Assembly: GCA_033344815.1 (NCBI GenBank)
Contig: JAWPMR010000001.1
Coordinates: 1,350,136 to 1,414,135 of the forward strand
Source: Paracoccaceae bacterium
Lineage (GTDB): Bacteria; Pseudomonadota; Alphaproteobacteria; Rhodobacterales; Rhodobacteraceae
Direction of reading: 5' to 3'
Length of the DNA: 64,000 nt
Below, one piece after another: positions 9,419 to 19,088 of the stretch; position 1 is the first letter of the stretch; every line of letters begins with the position of its first letter. The notes beneath the pieces are model-generated. The model was given only the letters and a program-made list of their open reading frames with translations. It was not told the DNA's origin and made no database searches. The translations under genes were made by a program, and so were the position numbers.

Positions 9419-9721
9419 CCACCCACCTTCAGAAAGGTGCAAGATGTATTCCTACTTCACACAACAGAATCGCTGTGTATGGGAGTTTGATTCGGAACCA
9501 CTTTCGGGAAAAGATTGGGCAAAAGGCGAAAATATTCCCCGTTTTGACCGATTTGTGCTGGCCTAATTCTTTGCTAGTCGGCGGCAGCACGGAGAATGTG
9601 TCAAAAGAATTCAGAATGCGACAACCCGATGAATGCTTGAAAGGGGTCATACAGAAAATGAGCCGTCAAAGTGACGCAGATGCAATACCAGCCCAAAGCG
9701 GACATGACGGCCCCGCACCTC

Positions 9722-11267
9722 GGGCGAATTCTGTTGAAAAACTCTTGCTTGATCGGGTGTCCGTTCGCTGATTCAATTCCTTAATTGGTTGGAGGATTTG
9801 GCGCTGATGGGAGCGAAACGAGAAGCTAAGGCGGCGCTATTTTACGAGTTTTCGCTTGAGGATCATGTCCCGCAAGATCACCTGCTGCGCTCGATTGATC
9901 GGTTCCTCGATCTGAACGACATCCGGGAATATTTGAATGAGTTCTATAGCCATACAGGCCGTACATCGATTGATCCCAAACTTCTGATCCGCATGCTGTT
10001 GGTGGGCTATTGCTTCGGTATCAGGTCAGAATGCCGTTTGTGCGAAGAGGTGCATCTGAACCTCGCATATCGCTGGTTTTGCCGGCTTGATTTAGTCGAT
10101 CCGATCCCAAACCACTCGACCCTCTCAAAGAACCGACACGGGCGTTTTCGGGAAAGCAAACTGCTATGGCATCTGTTTGAGAAGACTGTTGCGCTGTGTA
10201 TCGCAGATGGCTTGGTCAGCGGCCAGCGCCTTGCAGCAGACGCCAGTTTGATTGAGGCCGATGCGAACAAACAGAACTCGACGCCAAAGGAAGATTGGGA
10301 TCGCTGTGCCATTGATCCGACCGATGCGCCGCGTGCCGTGAAGGAATATCTGGATGTCTTAGATGACGCAGCTTTTGGCGCAGCATCGGAGGTTGTGCCC
10401 AAGTTCACATCCCATTCTGATCCCGCCGGTCAGTGGACAGCGGCCCGCAAAGGCCCTGCATTCTTCAGTTGTTCGACCAACTACCTGATCGACACCGATC
10501 ACAGCGTAATTGTTGACGTCGAAGGTACGAAATCAATCCGACAAGCTGAAGTCGGCTCTGTGCGAACCATGCTGGATCGCATCAAGAATATGCACAATAT
10601 TTATCCCGAACGATTGATCGCAGACAGTGCCTATGGATCAGGACCGATGTTGGGCTGGCTGGTGGATCGCGATATCAAACCCCACATCCCTGTGCTGGAT
10701 AAAGCAGGTCGCACAGATGGCACATGGTCCCGCACAGACTTTGAATGGGACCCTGAAAACAACCACTACGCTTGCCCAGAGGGCGAGCCGTCGAAACATT
10801 TCCGACGCGACTATTCTGAGTCCAACCGTGGGCCCACCGGCAAGGGCGTCGCCAAGTATCAAGCGCTCAAACACACCTGCAAAGCCTGTCCATCGAAGAT
10901 GAAGTGCTGCCCAAAAGCAGAGGCGCGCAAGATCACCCGCGAAGAACATGAAGATGCCCGACAAGTCGCTCGCGACATCGCCAAGACAAAGCAATATACG
11001 ATCTCAATGCGATTTCGAAAGAAAGTCGAGATGCTCTTTGCACATCTCAAACGCATCCTAGGGTTGGGACGGCTTCGACTTCGCGGCCCATGCGGGGCAA
11101 ATGACGAATTCCTGCTCGCCGCAACCGCCCAAAACCTCCGCAAACTAGTCAAGATTTTTCCCGCACCGCAGCAAACGTGCAAAGCCTGATAAAAAAGGCG
11201 CTCAAACTTTATTTGGAACGCCACGTTCTGCACTCGCAAAAAGTTGTCTTTCTACAGAATCGGGCGG
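9722..11267 (+). mobile_element. IS1182-family insertion sequence, apparently complete
   Basis: An element of about 1.55 kb around one intact transposase gene. The left end (around 9724-9745, core ATTCTGTTGAAAAAC) and the right end (around 11243-11265, reverse complement core ATTCTGTAGAAAGAC) form imperfect terminal inverted repeats. Exact ends and target duplication cannot be fixed by eye. A 5' relative of this element is found at 51517-52146. Confidence 0.75.
9807..11189 (+). CDS. IS1182-family transposase
   Basis: A 460-residue DDE transposase. The N-terminal DUF772-type domain (FYEFSLEDHVPQDHLLRSID, then HTGRTSIDPKLLIRMLLVGY) is followed by the catalytic domain with Asp in RLAADASLIEADANKQ, Asp in RLIADSAYGSG and Glu in KKVEMLFAHLKRILGL. 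Between them lies a Cys-rich insertion (CKACPSKMKCCP) typical of the family. The open frame starts at a TTG (9789). I prefer the ATG at 9807, which has GGAGGA about 11 nt upstream and aligns with the start of the related ORF at 52062. No lesion is visible, so it may still be active. Confidence 0.9.
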   Translation: MGAKREAKAALFYEFSLEDHVPQDHLLRSIDRFLDLNDIREYLNEFYSHTGRTSIDPKLLIRMLLVGYCFGIRSECRLCEEVHLNLAYRWFCRLDLVDPIPNHSTLSKNRHGRFRESKLLWHLFEKTVALCIADGLVSGQRLAADASLIEADANKQNSTPKEDWDRCAIDPTDAPRAVKEYLDVLDDAAFGAASEVVPKFTSHSDPAGQWTAARKGPAFFSCSTNYLIDTDHSVIVDVEGTKSIRQAEVGSVRTMLDRIKNMHNIYPERLIADSAYGSGPMLGWLVDRDIKPHIPVLDKAGRTDGTWSRTDFEWDPENNHYACPEGEPSKHFRRDYSESNRGPTGKGVAKYQALKHTCKACPSKMKCCPKAEARKITREEHEDARQVARDIAKTKQYTISMRFRKKVEMLFAHLKRILGLGRLRLRGPCGANDEFLLAATAQNLRKLVKIFPAPQQTCKA

Positions 11268-11580
11268 ATTCCGGACCTTCGCTGCAGGTGCGAACCGATC
11301 ATTCTGGCATCGTGAAAGCCGACATTCAGCAAAAGCTGAAAAAGATTTTCCTCTTCGTTACCGCAAGGCATTACATGGCCACTTGCAGATCCTTTCTTGG
11401 GACGATGAAACTGCATGTTCCGGCACTTTTACGCTTGAGAACATGGCGACGAGGCCAACCTTGATCGAACCCCGGCATGCTTATGCGTTGCGCGCAGTGC
11501 CAAGTTGACTGCATGGCGCGTATCGGGAACAGTCAAGTCACTATTGGGCAGTCATCGGTATCTGAAGGAAGTCGTCAGTC
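11268..11580. other. No supported gene
   Basis: About 310 bases between the IS1182 end and the defence-like operon. Short frames only. The AAGGAAG at 11565-11571 is the ribosome binding site of the next gene. No clear promoter could be picked by eye. Confidence 0.45.
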
Positions 11581-14500
11581 ATGGGCCGCATCTTCATCAG
11601 CCATCAAAACAATTCTGCCGACAATTCCCGGGCCGAGAAGATACACCGATGGATCAAGAATCAGAAGGGCATAAACGGTTTTCTCGACTTTGACATTCAG
11701 GACGGACTTCAGGTAGGTCAGCAATGGGAGGACGAGATATACGCCGCCATACGTAGTGCGCAGGTCGTTATCGCCATCGTGTCGAATGACTGGCTCAAGT
11801 CCCACTGGTGTACAAGCGAGGCGCGCATGGCGCGGCTGCTGGGCCTGAAGTTGATCCTCATTATTGCCGAAGAGTGCGAGGTTCCCTTCCGAGATACGCA
11901 ATCCATCCGCCTTGAGAAGCACGGCGAGATCCGGGCCTTCGAGGAACTCAGACAGGCGCTACGCACGACCCACAAGCTACCCGATCGCCCCTATCCGGGC
12001 CTCGCCGCGTTCGACGAGAAGGACGCGGCGGTTTTTTTTGGCCGCGAAGACGAGACCCGCGACTTGGTCAACAAGGTCAACAGTCTGTTCAAGGGCCGCC
12101 CGAAAACGCCTCGCATGTTGTTGGTTCTCGGGGCATCGGGTTCCGGCAAATCTTCGCTCATGCGTGCAGGGTTCCTCCCAGAATTCAAAGCCGATCCGGA
12201 GAACCTCTGCATTGGGCCGATCATCCCAGGCGGCGACGCGCTCGACGAGATCGCAGAGGTTCTCGACGCGCCACTTGACGGCCTTGATGCCGAAGCAATG
12301 GCTGATGCGATCGCTGCATCAATGAAATGCGCAAACCAGTCCTACAAGCGTGCCGTGATCTGCATAGATCAGGCGGAGGAGTTACTGGAGGAAGAAAGGG
12401 ACAGCACATTTTTCGATGTCATGCGCGCGCTGCTCGAGAAACGCAGGGGACGGGTTGTCGTGCTCGCTACAATGCGTTCGGATTTCCTGAACGAATTCCA
12501 GAAGAACCGGCTGATCGGCCCAGACGCGAAGCTTGCATACGAGACGATGGCACTCGACCCGCTGCCTGAAGATCACCTTGGCGCCATTATCCGGCAACCG
12601 GCGGAACTCTTTGGCGTGAAGTACGAAAATAAGCTCTTCGCCCGGATTTGCAAAGACCACAAGGGGCCGGACGCGCTGCCGTTGCTTGCGTTCTTTCTGG
12701 ATGAATTCTGGCGCAGAGATTTCATCCGAGACGGTGTCCTGCAACTCTCGGAGTACAAGGAGTTCGGGGGTGTGGGCCAAGCTTTGGAAAAGGCCAAGGA
12801 TCGAGCGATCAAGGACTGCGCACGGCTTGACGCGGCTTATGACGACCGGCAAGTGCTGCTTGATGACGTCCGTGAAGTTTTTCTGGGGCTGTTGGTCTCT
12901 ATCAACGCGGCCAGCGGCGCTGCAGTGCGCAACCGTGCACCTGCGTCCGCGCTCAGTGAACGGCAAACGGCCCTTCTGATGGCATTCGCAAACCAGCGCC
13001 TGCTGATCCTGAAGAACGACATGTGGGAGGTCGTGCACGAGGCGCTGTTGCGGCAATGGACCGAGCTTGAAAAATGGGTTGCCGAAGCGCGCGATGACCT
13101 CGTCGCCATCGCCCGCATCGAGGCGGCCGCGGCCAACTGGACCGAGGCAAACGAAAATGAATCTGACGTAACACATGGCGGCGACCGTCTGGATACTGCT
13201 GTCCGGTTACTGGCCAGCCCCCGCTATGCCGACCGCTTCGACGGGTGTGCTAAGGCATACATCGAGGCGTGTCAGGCCAAGGAAACCGAACGGTACGAAC
13301 AGGAGAAGAAACACCTTGAAGAGTTAGAACAGCAAAAGGCCGGGGCCGAGGCAGAAGCCCGGCGGGCACTGCGCAGCCAAAGACTGAGCCTTGCGGCGCT
13401 GTCCTCTACCGCGCTGAAGTCCGGGCGGCCCGATGAAGCGGCCTATCTCGCGCTGGCCGCGTGGCCTCGGAAAGGCTCCGACTTCGATGACCTCAGTGAG
13501 TACGGGACGGTTGTCCTCAATGCGCTTGCCGCGGCGTTGCCGGCGCTTCGCGAAATAAGACGATTCCCGCTCGGGGCAGTGGGAGACGGATCATGGTTTT
13601 ACAGAGATCTGGCGGTGTCGTCCGACGGGATCCATATCGCGCTAAAGGATGACAACAATCAATTCTGTGTTTGTCGCCTGCACAATGACGGGAGCATATC
13701 CCGACATGAACTGAAGATTCAGCCGAAAAGTGAACGCTTCAATCGGCTCACGCTCGGGGGGTACTCCTTTTCGCCTGATACCCGCACCTTCGTGGTGAGA
13801 TACAGGTGGTACGACGAGGACGGATCGTCGGAGGAAGGATGGCCCGAGTATGAAAAGGTACTGGACCTCGATGAAATCTTTGGACCGTCCGGGAGAGGCT
13901 TCGCGGGCGATGGTCCTGGTCCTTTACCGGAGCGCAAATTTTTTCTGAGATACGCCTTCGAAACCTCCGGTTGGGAGTTGGCCGACCGGGAGACCGGAGA
14001 ATTGATCAAGCCCGTTCCTACACTTGGTCAGATCCTCCTAAATGAATTTCATCGCGGTGACGCGCATATCACTTATGTCGATGATGAAAACCGTATCTGG
14101 CTATGGGCTCTGGCCGAAGACGAACCTAGAGAGATTCTGAAGAGTATTCCTAAAAAGTGGGAGTTCACCCTATTTGAGGATCGCCTTGAAACGGCTGAGG
14201 CACAGATCGTTCTTTCCCCGGACGGGGCCTTCGTGGCCATTTGGGTACAACACAAGGTCCAGGTTTTTGAGTGTGTTTCCGAGCGGGAGTTGGTTTCCAT
14301 TGATCGAGCACATACAACTTCACAAAATTGGGAGCCAGACTATATCATTGGCTCTTTTTCGCCATGCGGGTCTCTCTTTGCGAGCCTTTCCTTTCCGATA
14401 CGCGATACGGAAGAGGTGCAGGTCCGCCTGTGGGATCTTCGGCGCGGATCCAATATAGCCATTGTTCCCAAAGCGCCTGATTTTTCACGCAAAGAACAGC

Positions 14501-16173
14501 CACTTAAGCCTAGGCGGGCGACAGATCGATCAGTTCGCGACATCCGATGTTCGACGGATGGTAAGAGCCTTGCCGCCGTCGTGCCGACCGAAAAAGGGGT
14601 CGATGTCGTCAGGTGGAACCTTGAGGATGGTCGTCGTACCGCGTCCCTTGAGCTGTCAGTCAATACTAAGGGTGAGCCGCCCGACGTCGTTTTGTCCCCG
14701 GATTGTACGCTGGCCGTGGTGGCGGCAATAACAAAGCCTTATACAAACGAATCCGATGGCTCTGAATCGTTCCTGCCAGAGAACAATCGCGTGATCGAAA
14801 TCGCTTCGGGCAACGAAATCTCGGTCATGGAGACGGTCAGGTATAACGTGCGCTTTATTGGTGAAGGGCCCCTGTACACGGATCGGTCATCTTTGTCCGT
14901 CTCGCTTCATGACATTCGGTCGGGCCAGGATCTCATAACGCTCTATCCATGTCTTGACGGGGAATGGCAGTACCCAAATTTCGAACTGACAGGGTTGGTC
15001 GGCGCGGCAGCCTTTTCGCCGGATGGATCTTCGTTGGTGACGTACGAACAAGGGGTCAGTTTAGTCGTCGACGACGACGGCGACGGCGACCGGTGTGTTC
15101 TCAATCCCTTCGGTCCACAGGTCCGGTTTTGGACCATACGCGATGGGCATGCGCGCCTTTGGTCTGAATGGCAAAATATCGATAAAGACCTTTTCATGTC
15201 GAAGCCGTACCCCACCGGAGTGGGGGGGGAAGAGCTCGAGAGTGAAGCGCTTGCCATCGGTCGCCTGCTCTTTTCCCCGCGAGGAGAAATGGTTGCGCTC
15301 ATTGGGGGGCGCGATCATGCAGAAATCAGCTTTCATGATCCGGCCAGCGGCGAACGCTTCGGGAAGCTACGTTTTGCGGACGAAGCAGTTGATGGTTTTG
15401 ATGAAATCGCGTTTACACCGGACGGTTCAAGGCTTGCGGTTCCCACTCGATCCACAGCAGAAGTTGCACAGTATGGCACAGGCGTTTCGCTTTACGACGT
15501 CGGGACGGGGCAGCGGGTTGCGTACCTGCCTTGCCCGGGTGGTTTCAGTCGCATGACGATTGCACCCGATGGCAATCATATCTTCGTGGGACAGGGCGAC
15601 GGCTCGATTCTGGGGTGGAACGTGGCGTATGGAACCGGCACGCTGTTCGATATCGTCTACCGGGTTATGCCTGTCCTGACGTCACCCGCTATAGCCAGCG
15701 AGTTCGGCATGGCGCTGGAAGACCAAGTGCATTCAAGTAAAGAACCGCTGCCCAATGATGTGCCCGTGCCTCGGGTCAAGGCAGAGGAAGCGCGTGACCT
15801 GGCCCTTGGATATCGAATTCCTGCATTCGCAAAAAATCCAGCCATCAATCACCGCGAGCCTCAGGTGCCTGACAATCGGGGCGATCTGTTAGGCGCTCCT
15901 CCAACCTCGGACGACCTTCCGCCGCCATCCGACAATCCTCTACCTCTTCCTGCGAATTTGCCCTCTGAGGATCTTCTGCCGCCACTGCCACCGCCTCCCA
16001 TAGCTCCTGCACCGTCTTGGCTTGAGGATTCTGATCCGTTCGGGGTCGACACGCCGCCGATGCCATCCAATGCTTCACTGCCACCCCCCGCGCCCCCAGG
16101 TTTCGATGACGATAAAGATCCCTTTGCGTCATCTCCTCTACCTCTAAAGCGTCCTGACAAGGAACCAGAATGA
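11581..16173 (+). CDS. TIR-nSTAND1 NTPase-beta-propeller protein, candidate antiviral sensor/effector
   Basis: A 1530-residue multidomain protein. Residues 1-130 form a TIR domain (GRIFISHQNN, FLDFDIQDGLQVGQQWEDEI, SHWCTSEARM), with E80 of WCTSE at the place of the NADase catalytic Glu. Residues about 138-470 form an nSTAND1 NTPase: entry motif PYPGLAAFDEKDAAVFFGRE, Walker A GASGSGKS (184-191), Walker B VICIDQAEE (259-267) and ATMRSDF (296-302). A helical region and a charged coiled-coil follow (about 565-615). Residues about 650-1370 carry roughly ten SPDG-type propeller strands (SFSPDT, VLSPDG, SFSPCG, AFSPDG, AFTPDG). The tail, from about 1410, is Pro/Asp-rich. STAND proteins typically sense a ligand through C-terminal repeats, oligomerise on NTP binding and activate an N-terminal effector; here that effector would deplete NAD. 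The start has AAGGAAG 9 nt upstream. The stop overlaps the next gene, implying coupled translation. Confidence 0.88.
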   Translation: MGRIFISHQNNSADNSRAEKIHRWIKNQKGINGFLDFDIQDGLQVGQQWEDEIYAAIRSAQVVIAIVSNDWLKSHWCTSEARMARLLGLKLILIIAEECEVPFRDTQSIRLEKHGEIRAFEELRQALRTTHKLPDRPYPGLAAFDEKDAAVFFGREDETRDLVNKVNSLFKGRPKTPRMLLVLGASGSGKSSLMRAGFLPEFKADPENLCIGPIIPGGDALDEIAEVLDAPLDGLDAEAMADAIAASMKCANQSYKRAVICIDQAEELLEEERDSTFFDVMRALLEKRRGRVVVLATMRSDFLNEFQKNRLIGPDAKLAYETMALDPLPEDHLGAIIRQPAELFGVKYENKLFARICKDHKGPDALPLLAFFLDEFWRRDFIRDGVLQLSEYKEFGGVGQALEKAKDRAIKDCARLDAAYDDRQVLLDDVREVFLGLLVSINAASGAAVRNRAPASALSERQTALLMAFANQRLLILKNDMWEVVHEALLRQWTELEKWVAEARDDLVAIARIEAAAANWTEANENESDVTHGGDRLDTAVRLLASPRYADRFDGCAKAYIEACQAKETERYEQEKKHLEELEQQKAGAEAEARRALRSQRLSLAALSSTALKSGRPDEAAYLALAAWPRKGSDFDDLSEYGTVVLNALAAALPALREIRRFPLGAVGDGSWFYRDLAVSSDGIHIALKDDNNQFCVCRLHNDGSISRHELKIQPKSERFNRLTLGGYSFSPDTRTFVVRYRWYDEDGSSEEGWPEYEKVLDLDEIFGPSGRGFAGDGPGPLPERKFFLRYAFETSGWELADRETGELIKPVPTLGQILLNEFHRGDAHITYVDDENRIWLWALAEDEPREILKSIPKKWEFTLFEDRLETAEAQIVLSPDGAFVAIWVQHKVQVFECVSERELVSIDRAHTTSQNWEPDYIIGSFSPCGSLFASLSFPIRDTEEVQVRLWDLRRGSNIAIVPKAPDFSRKEQPLKPRRATDRSVRDIRCSTDGKSLAAVVPTEKGVDVVRWNLEDGRRTASLELSVNTKGEPPDVVLSPDCTLAVVAAITKPYTNESDGSESFLPENNRVIEIASGNEISVMETVRYNVRFIGEGPLYTDRSSLSVSLHDIRSGQDLITLYPCLDGEWQYPNFELTGLVGAAAFSPDGSSLVTYEQGVSLVVDDDGDGDRCVLNPFGPQVRFWTIRDGHARLWSEWQNIDKDLFMSKPYPTGVGGEELESEALAIGRLLFSPRGEMVALIGGRDHAEISFHDPASGERFGKLRFADEAVDGFDEIAFTPDGSRLAVPTRSTAEVAQYGTGVSLYDVGTGQRVAYLPCPGGFSRMTIAPDGNHIFVGQGDGSILGWNVAYGTGTLFDIVYRVMPVLTSPAIASEFGMALEDQVHSSKEPLPNDVPVPRVKAEEARDLALGYRIPAFAKNPAINHREPQVPDNRGDLLGAPPTSDDLPPPSDNPLPLPANLPSEDLLPPLPPPPIAPAPSWLEDSDPFGVDTPPMPSNASLPPPAPPGFDDDKDPFASSPLPLKRPDKEPE

Positions 16174-17054
16174 CCGACCTTCCATCGAAAATCACAGATG
16201 ACCCGCGCTACCGCCGCGTTCATGACGAGCGCGAGCGGCACGCGGCCGAAGCCCGTGCCGCGCGGGCGCTCTATTTCCAGATGACACGTGTTTTCGTTGT
16301 GGCGTCGGCACTGGCGGCGATCGCGGGTGGTCTGGTGCTCTATGGCACCAACACCGCGCCGGACGAGAGCGACTCGATCCTCGTCCATTGGCTGGCCGGT
16401 GGCGCGTTGCGGACAGGTTTGATCATCGTGCAGGCCTTTGGCCTCGCAGCGGCGGCGGCCAGCGGCTATGTTCTCGGGAAACGAGAACCTGGAAAACGCT
16501 GGGTGGCCGCGCGCCTGAGGGCAGAAGATGGCCGGTTGACGCTTGCGGCGCGGGCGCTGTCGATCGGGCATGAAAACGGCAAGGACGCCTTCCGCGAGGC
16601 CGCCGAGTGGTTCGTCGGATTTCTAGAAGTCCAGCTTGGGCATCTCGACAAGAGCGCGCGGCGCAAAGACAGCGCGGCTTTTCAAGGGATCATCGTTGCC
16701 GCCCTGCTGGCAGCCCTAGCAGCCCTCGCAACGGCCCTGACGGGGTTCGATTCGAAGACGCTGATTGTCGCGCTGGCCATCTTCGGCGTGAGCATTCCTG
16801 CGCTGGCCGCCGCGGTCGAGAAATGGGGGGAGGCGACAGCCGACGGCAAACGCGCAGAGTTGCACCACGCAAGCTGGTCGGCGCTCAACGCGCTGCGTGA
16901 CGATTTGCCTGGGTTTCAAGCGGCCGTCGATGCCAACGATCTCGAAACGGCCACGGCATTCGCGGATCGCGTTTTCCAGGTCCTGCGCGACGACCACGCT
17001 GGCTTTGCCTCCGTACATGGTGCTAAATCAACGCGCGATCCGTCTGCGGACTGA
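16170..17054 (+). CDS. Four-helix membrane protein, SLATT/DUF4231-like putative effector
   Basis: A 294-residue protein whose ATG overlaps the TGA of the TIR-nSTAND1 gene (ATGA), so the two are translationally coupled. It starts with a charged amphipathic helix (YRRVHDERERHAAEARAARA). Predicted membrane segments lie at about 39-59, 78-102, 171-191 and 197-215. Between pairs is a soluble helical part with KRWVAARLRAEDGRL and AAEWFVGFLEVQ. Paired helices next to a W/R/E-rich helix recall SLATT (DUF4231) proteins, predicted pore-forming effectors found beside nucleotide-signalling and STAND immune genes. The family match is by architecture and needs a profile search. It may instead act as a membrane anchor or regulator of the STAND protein. 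Confidence 0.7.
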   Translation: MTDLPSKITDDPRYRRVHDERERHAAEARAARALYFQMTRVFVVASALAAIAGGLVLYGTNTAPDESDSILVHWLAGGALRTGLIIVQAFGLAAAAASGYVLGKREPGKRWVAARLRAEDGRLTLAARALSIGHENGKDAFREAAEWFVGFLEVQLGHLDKSARRKDSAAFQGIIVAALLAALAALATALTGFDSKTLIVALAIFGVSIPALAAAVEKWGEATADGKRAELHHASWSALNALRDDLPGFQAAVDANDLETATAFADRVFQVLRDDHAGFASVHGAKSTRDPSAD

Positions 17055-17341
17055 TGTCGTCTCGGTCAGGTGCGTCGGTGGATCAGAATGAGAATCGCAG
17101 ACTGATGCGTCGGTCTGGGGGTGGCGCCTCCCTGGCTTCAAAGATATTTACTTTCGGCTTTCCTACTTTGTAGATCTCCGGATAATTGCGCTCAATCAAT
17201 TGATCAATGTCTCCTTCGAAGAGCCAAAGCGCAGCATCGGGCGGGACGGCCGAGTGGCCGGTTTGAGCCCTTAATGACTGATGCTGCGTTTTGCACGAAT
17301 GTCTGCTTTAATATATCACAACAAAAGACTAGCGAGGCCTC

Positions 17342-18535
17342 ATGACCAAGTCGCAAACTTCACCACTCGCCCAACCGCTGACACTGCCATGCGGCGCTAC
17401 GCTAAAGAACCGGATCGCCAAGTCAGCGATGTCGGACTCGCTTGGCGACGGCGCTGGCAACCCTACGCCCGAACAAATCAGGCTTTATGAAAGATGGGCC
17501 GAGGGCGGTCTGGCGTTGTCCATAATTGGAGAGGTTCAAGGCACACCCCACTTTGCAGAGAAACCCGGCAACCTGATTTTAAATGACCAATCAGACAGCG
17601 ACGTGCTTGAGCGCCTAGCAAAAGCAGGTGCAACCGACAACGCGCAGCTATGGCTCCAACTTGGACATGCGGGCGCAATGGCGGATGCACCAATCAGCAA
17701 ACCAAAAGGACCGAGCGCGCTAGACTTACCCGGGCTGACTTGCGGCGCGTTAACTCTGGAAGAGATTCACGCGCTACCGGCCGAATTTGCGCATACTGCC
17801 AGCCTTGCAAAGGGACTTGGATTCGGTGGAGTGCAGGTACACGCGGCGCATGGATTTCTGCTCAGTCAGTTTCTGTCACCTTTGTTCAACAAACGAGAAG
17901 ATGCCTATGGTGGTTCGCTCCAAAACCGAATGCGGCTGTTGCTCGAAGTAATTGATGAAGTGCGAAAAACTGTCGGCCCTGAATATCCGGTCGGCATCAA
18001 ATTAAACGCAACGGATCAGCTCGCGGGCGGTTTTGCTGAGGATGAGGCCTTTGAGGTCGTCGCCGCTGTAGACCAAATGGCAATTGACCTTATCGACATC
18101 AGCGGCGGCACGTATTTCCCCGGTGCGGTATCCTCGTCTGATCGAGCAGGCTCTGGCCCTTACTTTTTGGAATTCGCAGGCAGCGCCCGCGAAAAAACAA
18201 CGATACCTTTGATGGTCACTGGTGGGTTCAAGACACGCGCTCAGGCCGAAAAAGCTATTGCCGAAGGCAAGGCAGATCTCATCGGGTTGGCTCGTGCGCT
18301 GGTGGTCGATCCGGAACTTCCATCATTTTGGCTGTTTGGTCAGCGCAGCGAGCCGCAGTTCCCACGTTTCAAGAACCCACCAGAAGGCGGTGTGACCGCG
18401 TGGTACTCGATGCAGATCACTCAGAATGCAAAATGGGGTGCTACGCTTTCGCCTGATGATTTAGCAGGCGTGATCGAGACCTACGAGAGCCGAGACGAAA
18501 TGAGGCGGCGTATATGGAATTCAAAGTATAGCTGA
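17342..18535 (+). CDS. Old yellow enzyme family NADH:flavin oxidoreductase
   Basis: A 397-residue FMN-dependent (alpha/beta)8-barrel oxidoreductase of the OYE / 2,4-dienoyl-CoA reductase branch. Family marks include LKNRIAKSAMSD near the N-terminus, QLWLQLGHAGA, the substrate and FMN site VQVHAAHGFLLSQFLSP, DAYGGSLQNRMRLLLEV, and the phosphate-binding end VTGGFKTRAQAEKA...DLIGLARALVVDP. There is no C-terminal Fe-S/FAD extension, so it is the short single-domain form that reduces activated C=C bonds with NAD(P)H. It stands alone, with 287 nt from the membrane protein upstream and a repeat-bearing gap downstream. The substrate is unknown. Confidence 0.9.
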   Translation: MTKSQTSPLAQPLTLPCGATLKNRIAKSAMSDSLGDGAGNPTPEQIRLYERWAEGGLALSIIGEVQGTPHFAEKPGNLILNDQSDSDVLERLAKAGATDNAQLWLQLGHAGAMADAPISKPKGPSALDLPGLTCGALTLEEIHALPAEFAHTASLAKGLGFGGVQVHAAHGFLLSQFLSPLFNKREDAYGGSLQNRMRLLLEVIDEVRKTVGPEYPVGIKLNATDQLAGGFAEDEAFEVVAAVDQMAIDLIDISGGTYFPGAVSSSDRAGSGPYFLEFAGSAREKTTIPLMVTGGFKTRAQAEKAIAEGKADLIGLARALVVDPELPSFWLFGQRSEPQFPRFKNPPEGGVTAWYSMQITQNAKWGATLSPDDLAGVIETYESRDEMRRRIWNSKYS

Positions 18536-18589
18536 CCTTCGTGCAGCCGCGGCGAAGTCCGGCTTTGTCCCGCGAACTGTGAGTTCGAC

Positions 18590-18745
18590 CACCTCTTTAT
18601 TTTGCGCCCGAAGCGAAAGTCCGGTATGGTGAAGCTGCACCGCAGCACTTGACTACTTTGGTAATGGCCGGTTTGGGCCGCCCGTGGTGCAGCGAAAGTC
18701 GGTGCTTCCCGAACCAGCCTTTCGTGACCAGCGCGGCGAAGGAGT
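18590..18745 (+). repeat. Copy of a dispersed degenerate intergenic repeat
   Basis: Contains GCGAAAGTCCGGTATGGTGA, then GCACTTGACTAC and GGCC-rich short hairpins. Closely similar text occurs at 50600-50690 and more distantly at 34740-34910. The remainder of 18536-19088 holds no gene I can support. Confidence 0.55.
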
Positions 18746-19088
18746 CGGGAGAGACTAAGCCGGTCACTGGGATTTCATTCTGCGCGCGCTCGGAAATTTG
18801 GAAATGCTGTGTGAGCGAAAACTGCTATGCCGTTGCGCGGCGAAAGAAACAGCCACTAGTGCACCGCATCTGACGTCCAGTTGGAAGCTATGTCATGGCA
18901 TGAGTTTTCCTTGCGTCTCGCATGAATTTCCCGCCTATGTTTAGTCCCCGCCGCGTTCAACGGCCAGAAAAGCAGCCATAGCTCTCGTAAATGGATTGAC
19001 GTTCGCGAGAATCTACAGAATGGTTGCAATGCAAAAATCGCGTCTCACATAACGGAACGCGGATGCAACAATTGGGAGAGTACACATC

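Noticed and set aside
12382-13176. 264-codon minus-strand frame inside the TIR-nSTAND1 gene
   Set aside because: Antisense shadow of a clearly conserved NTPase domain, with a low-complexity, implausible product.
15861-16571. 236-codon minus-strand frame over the Pro-rich tail
   Set aside because: Gly/Ser/Arg-rich mirror of the Pro-rich coding sequence. It spans two real plus-strand genes.
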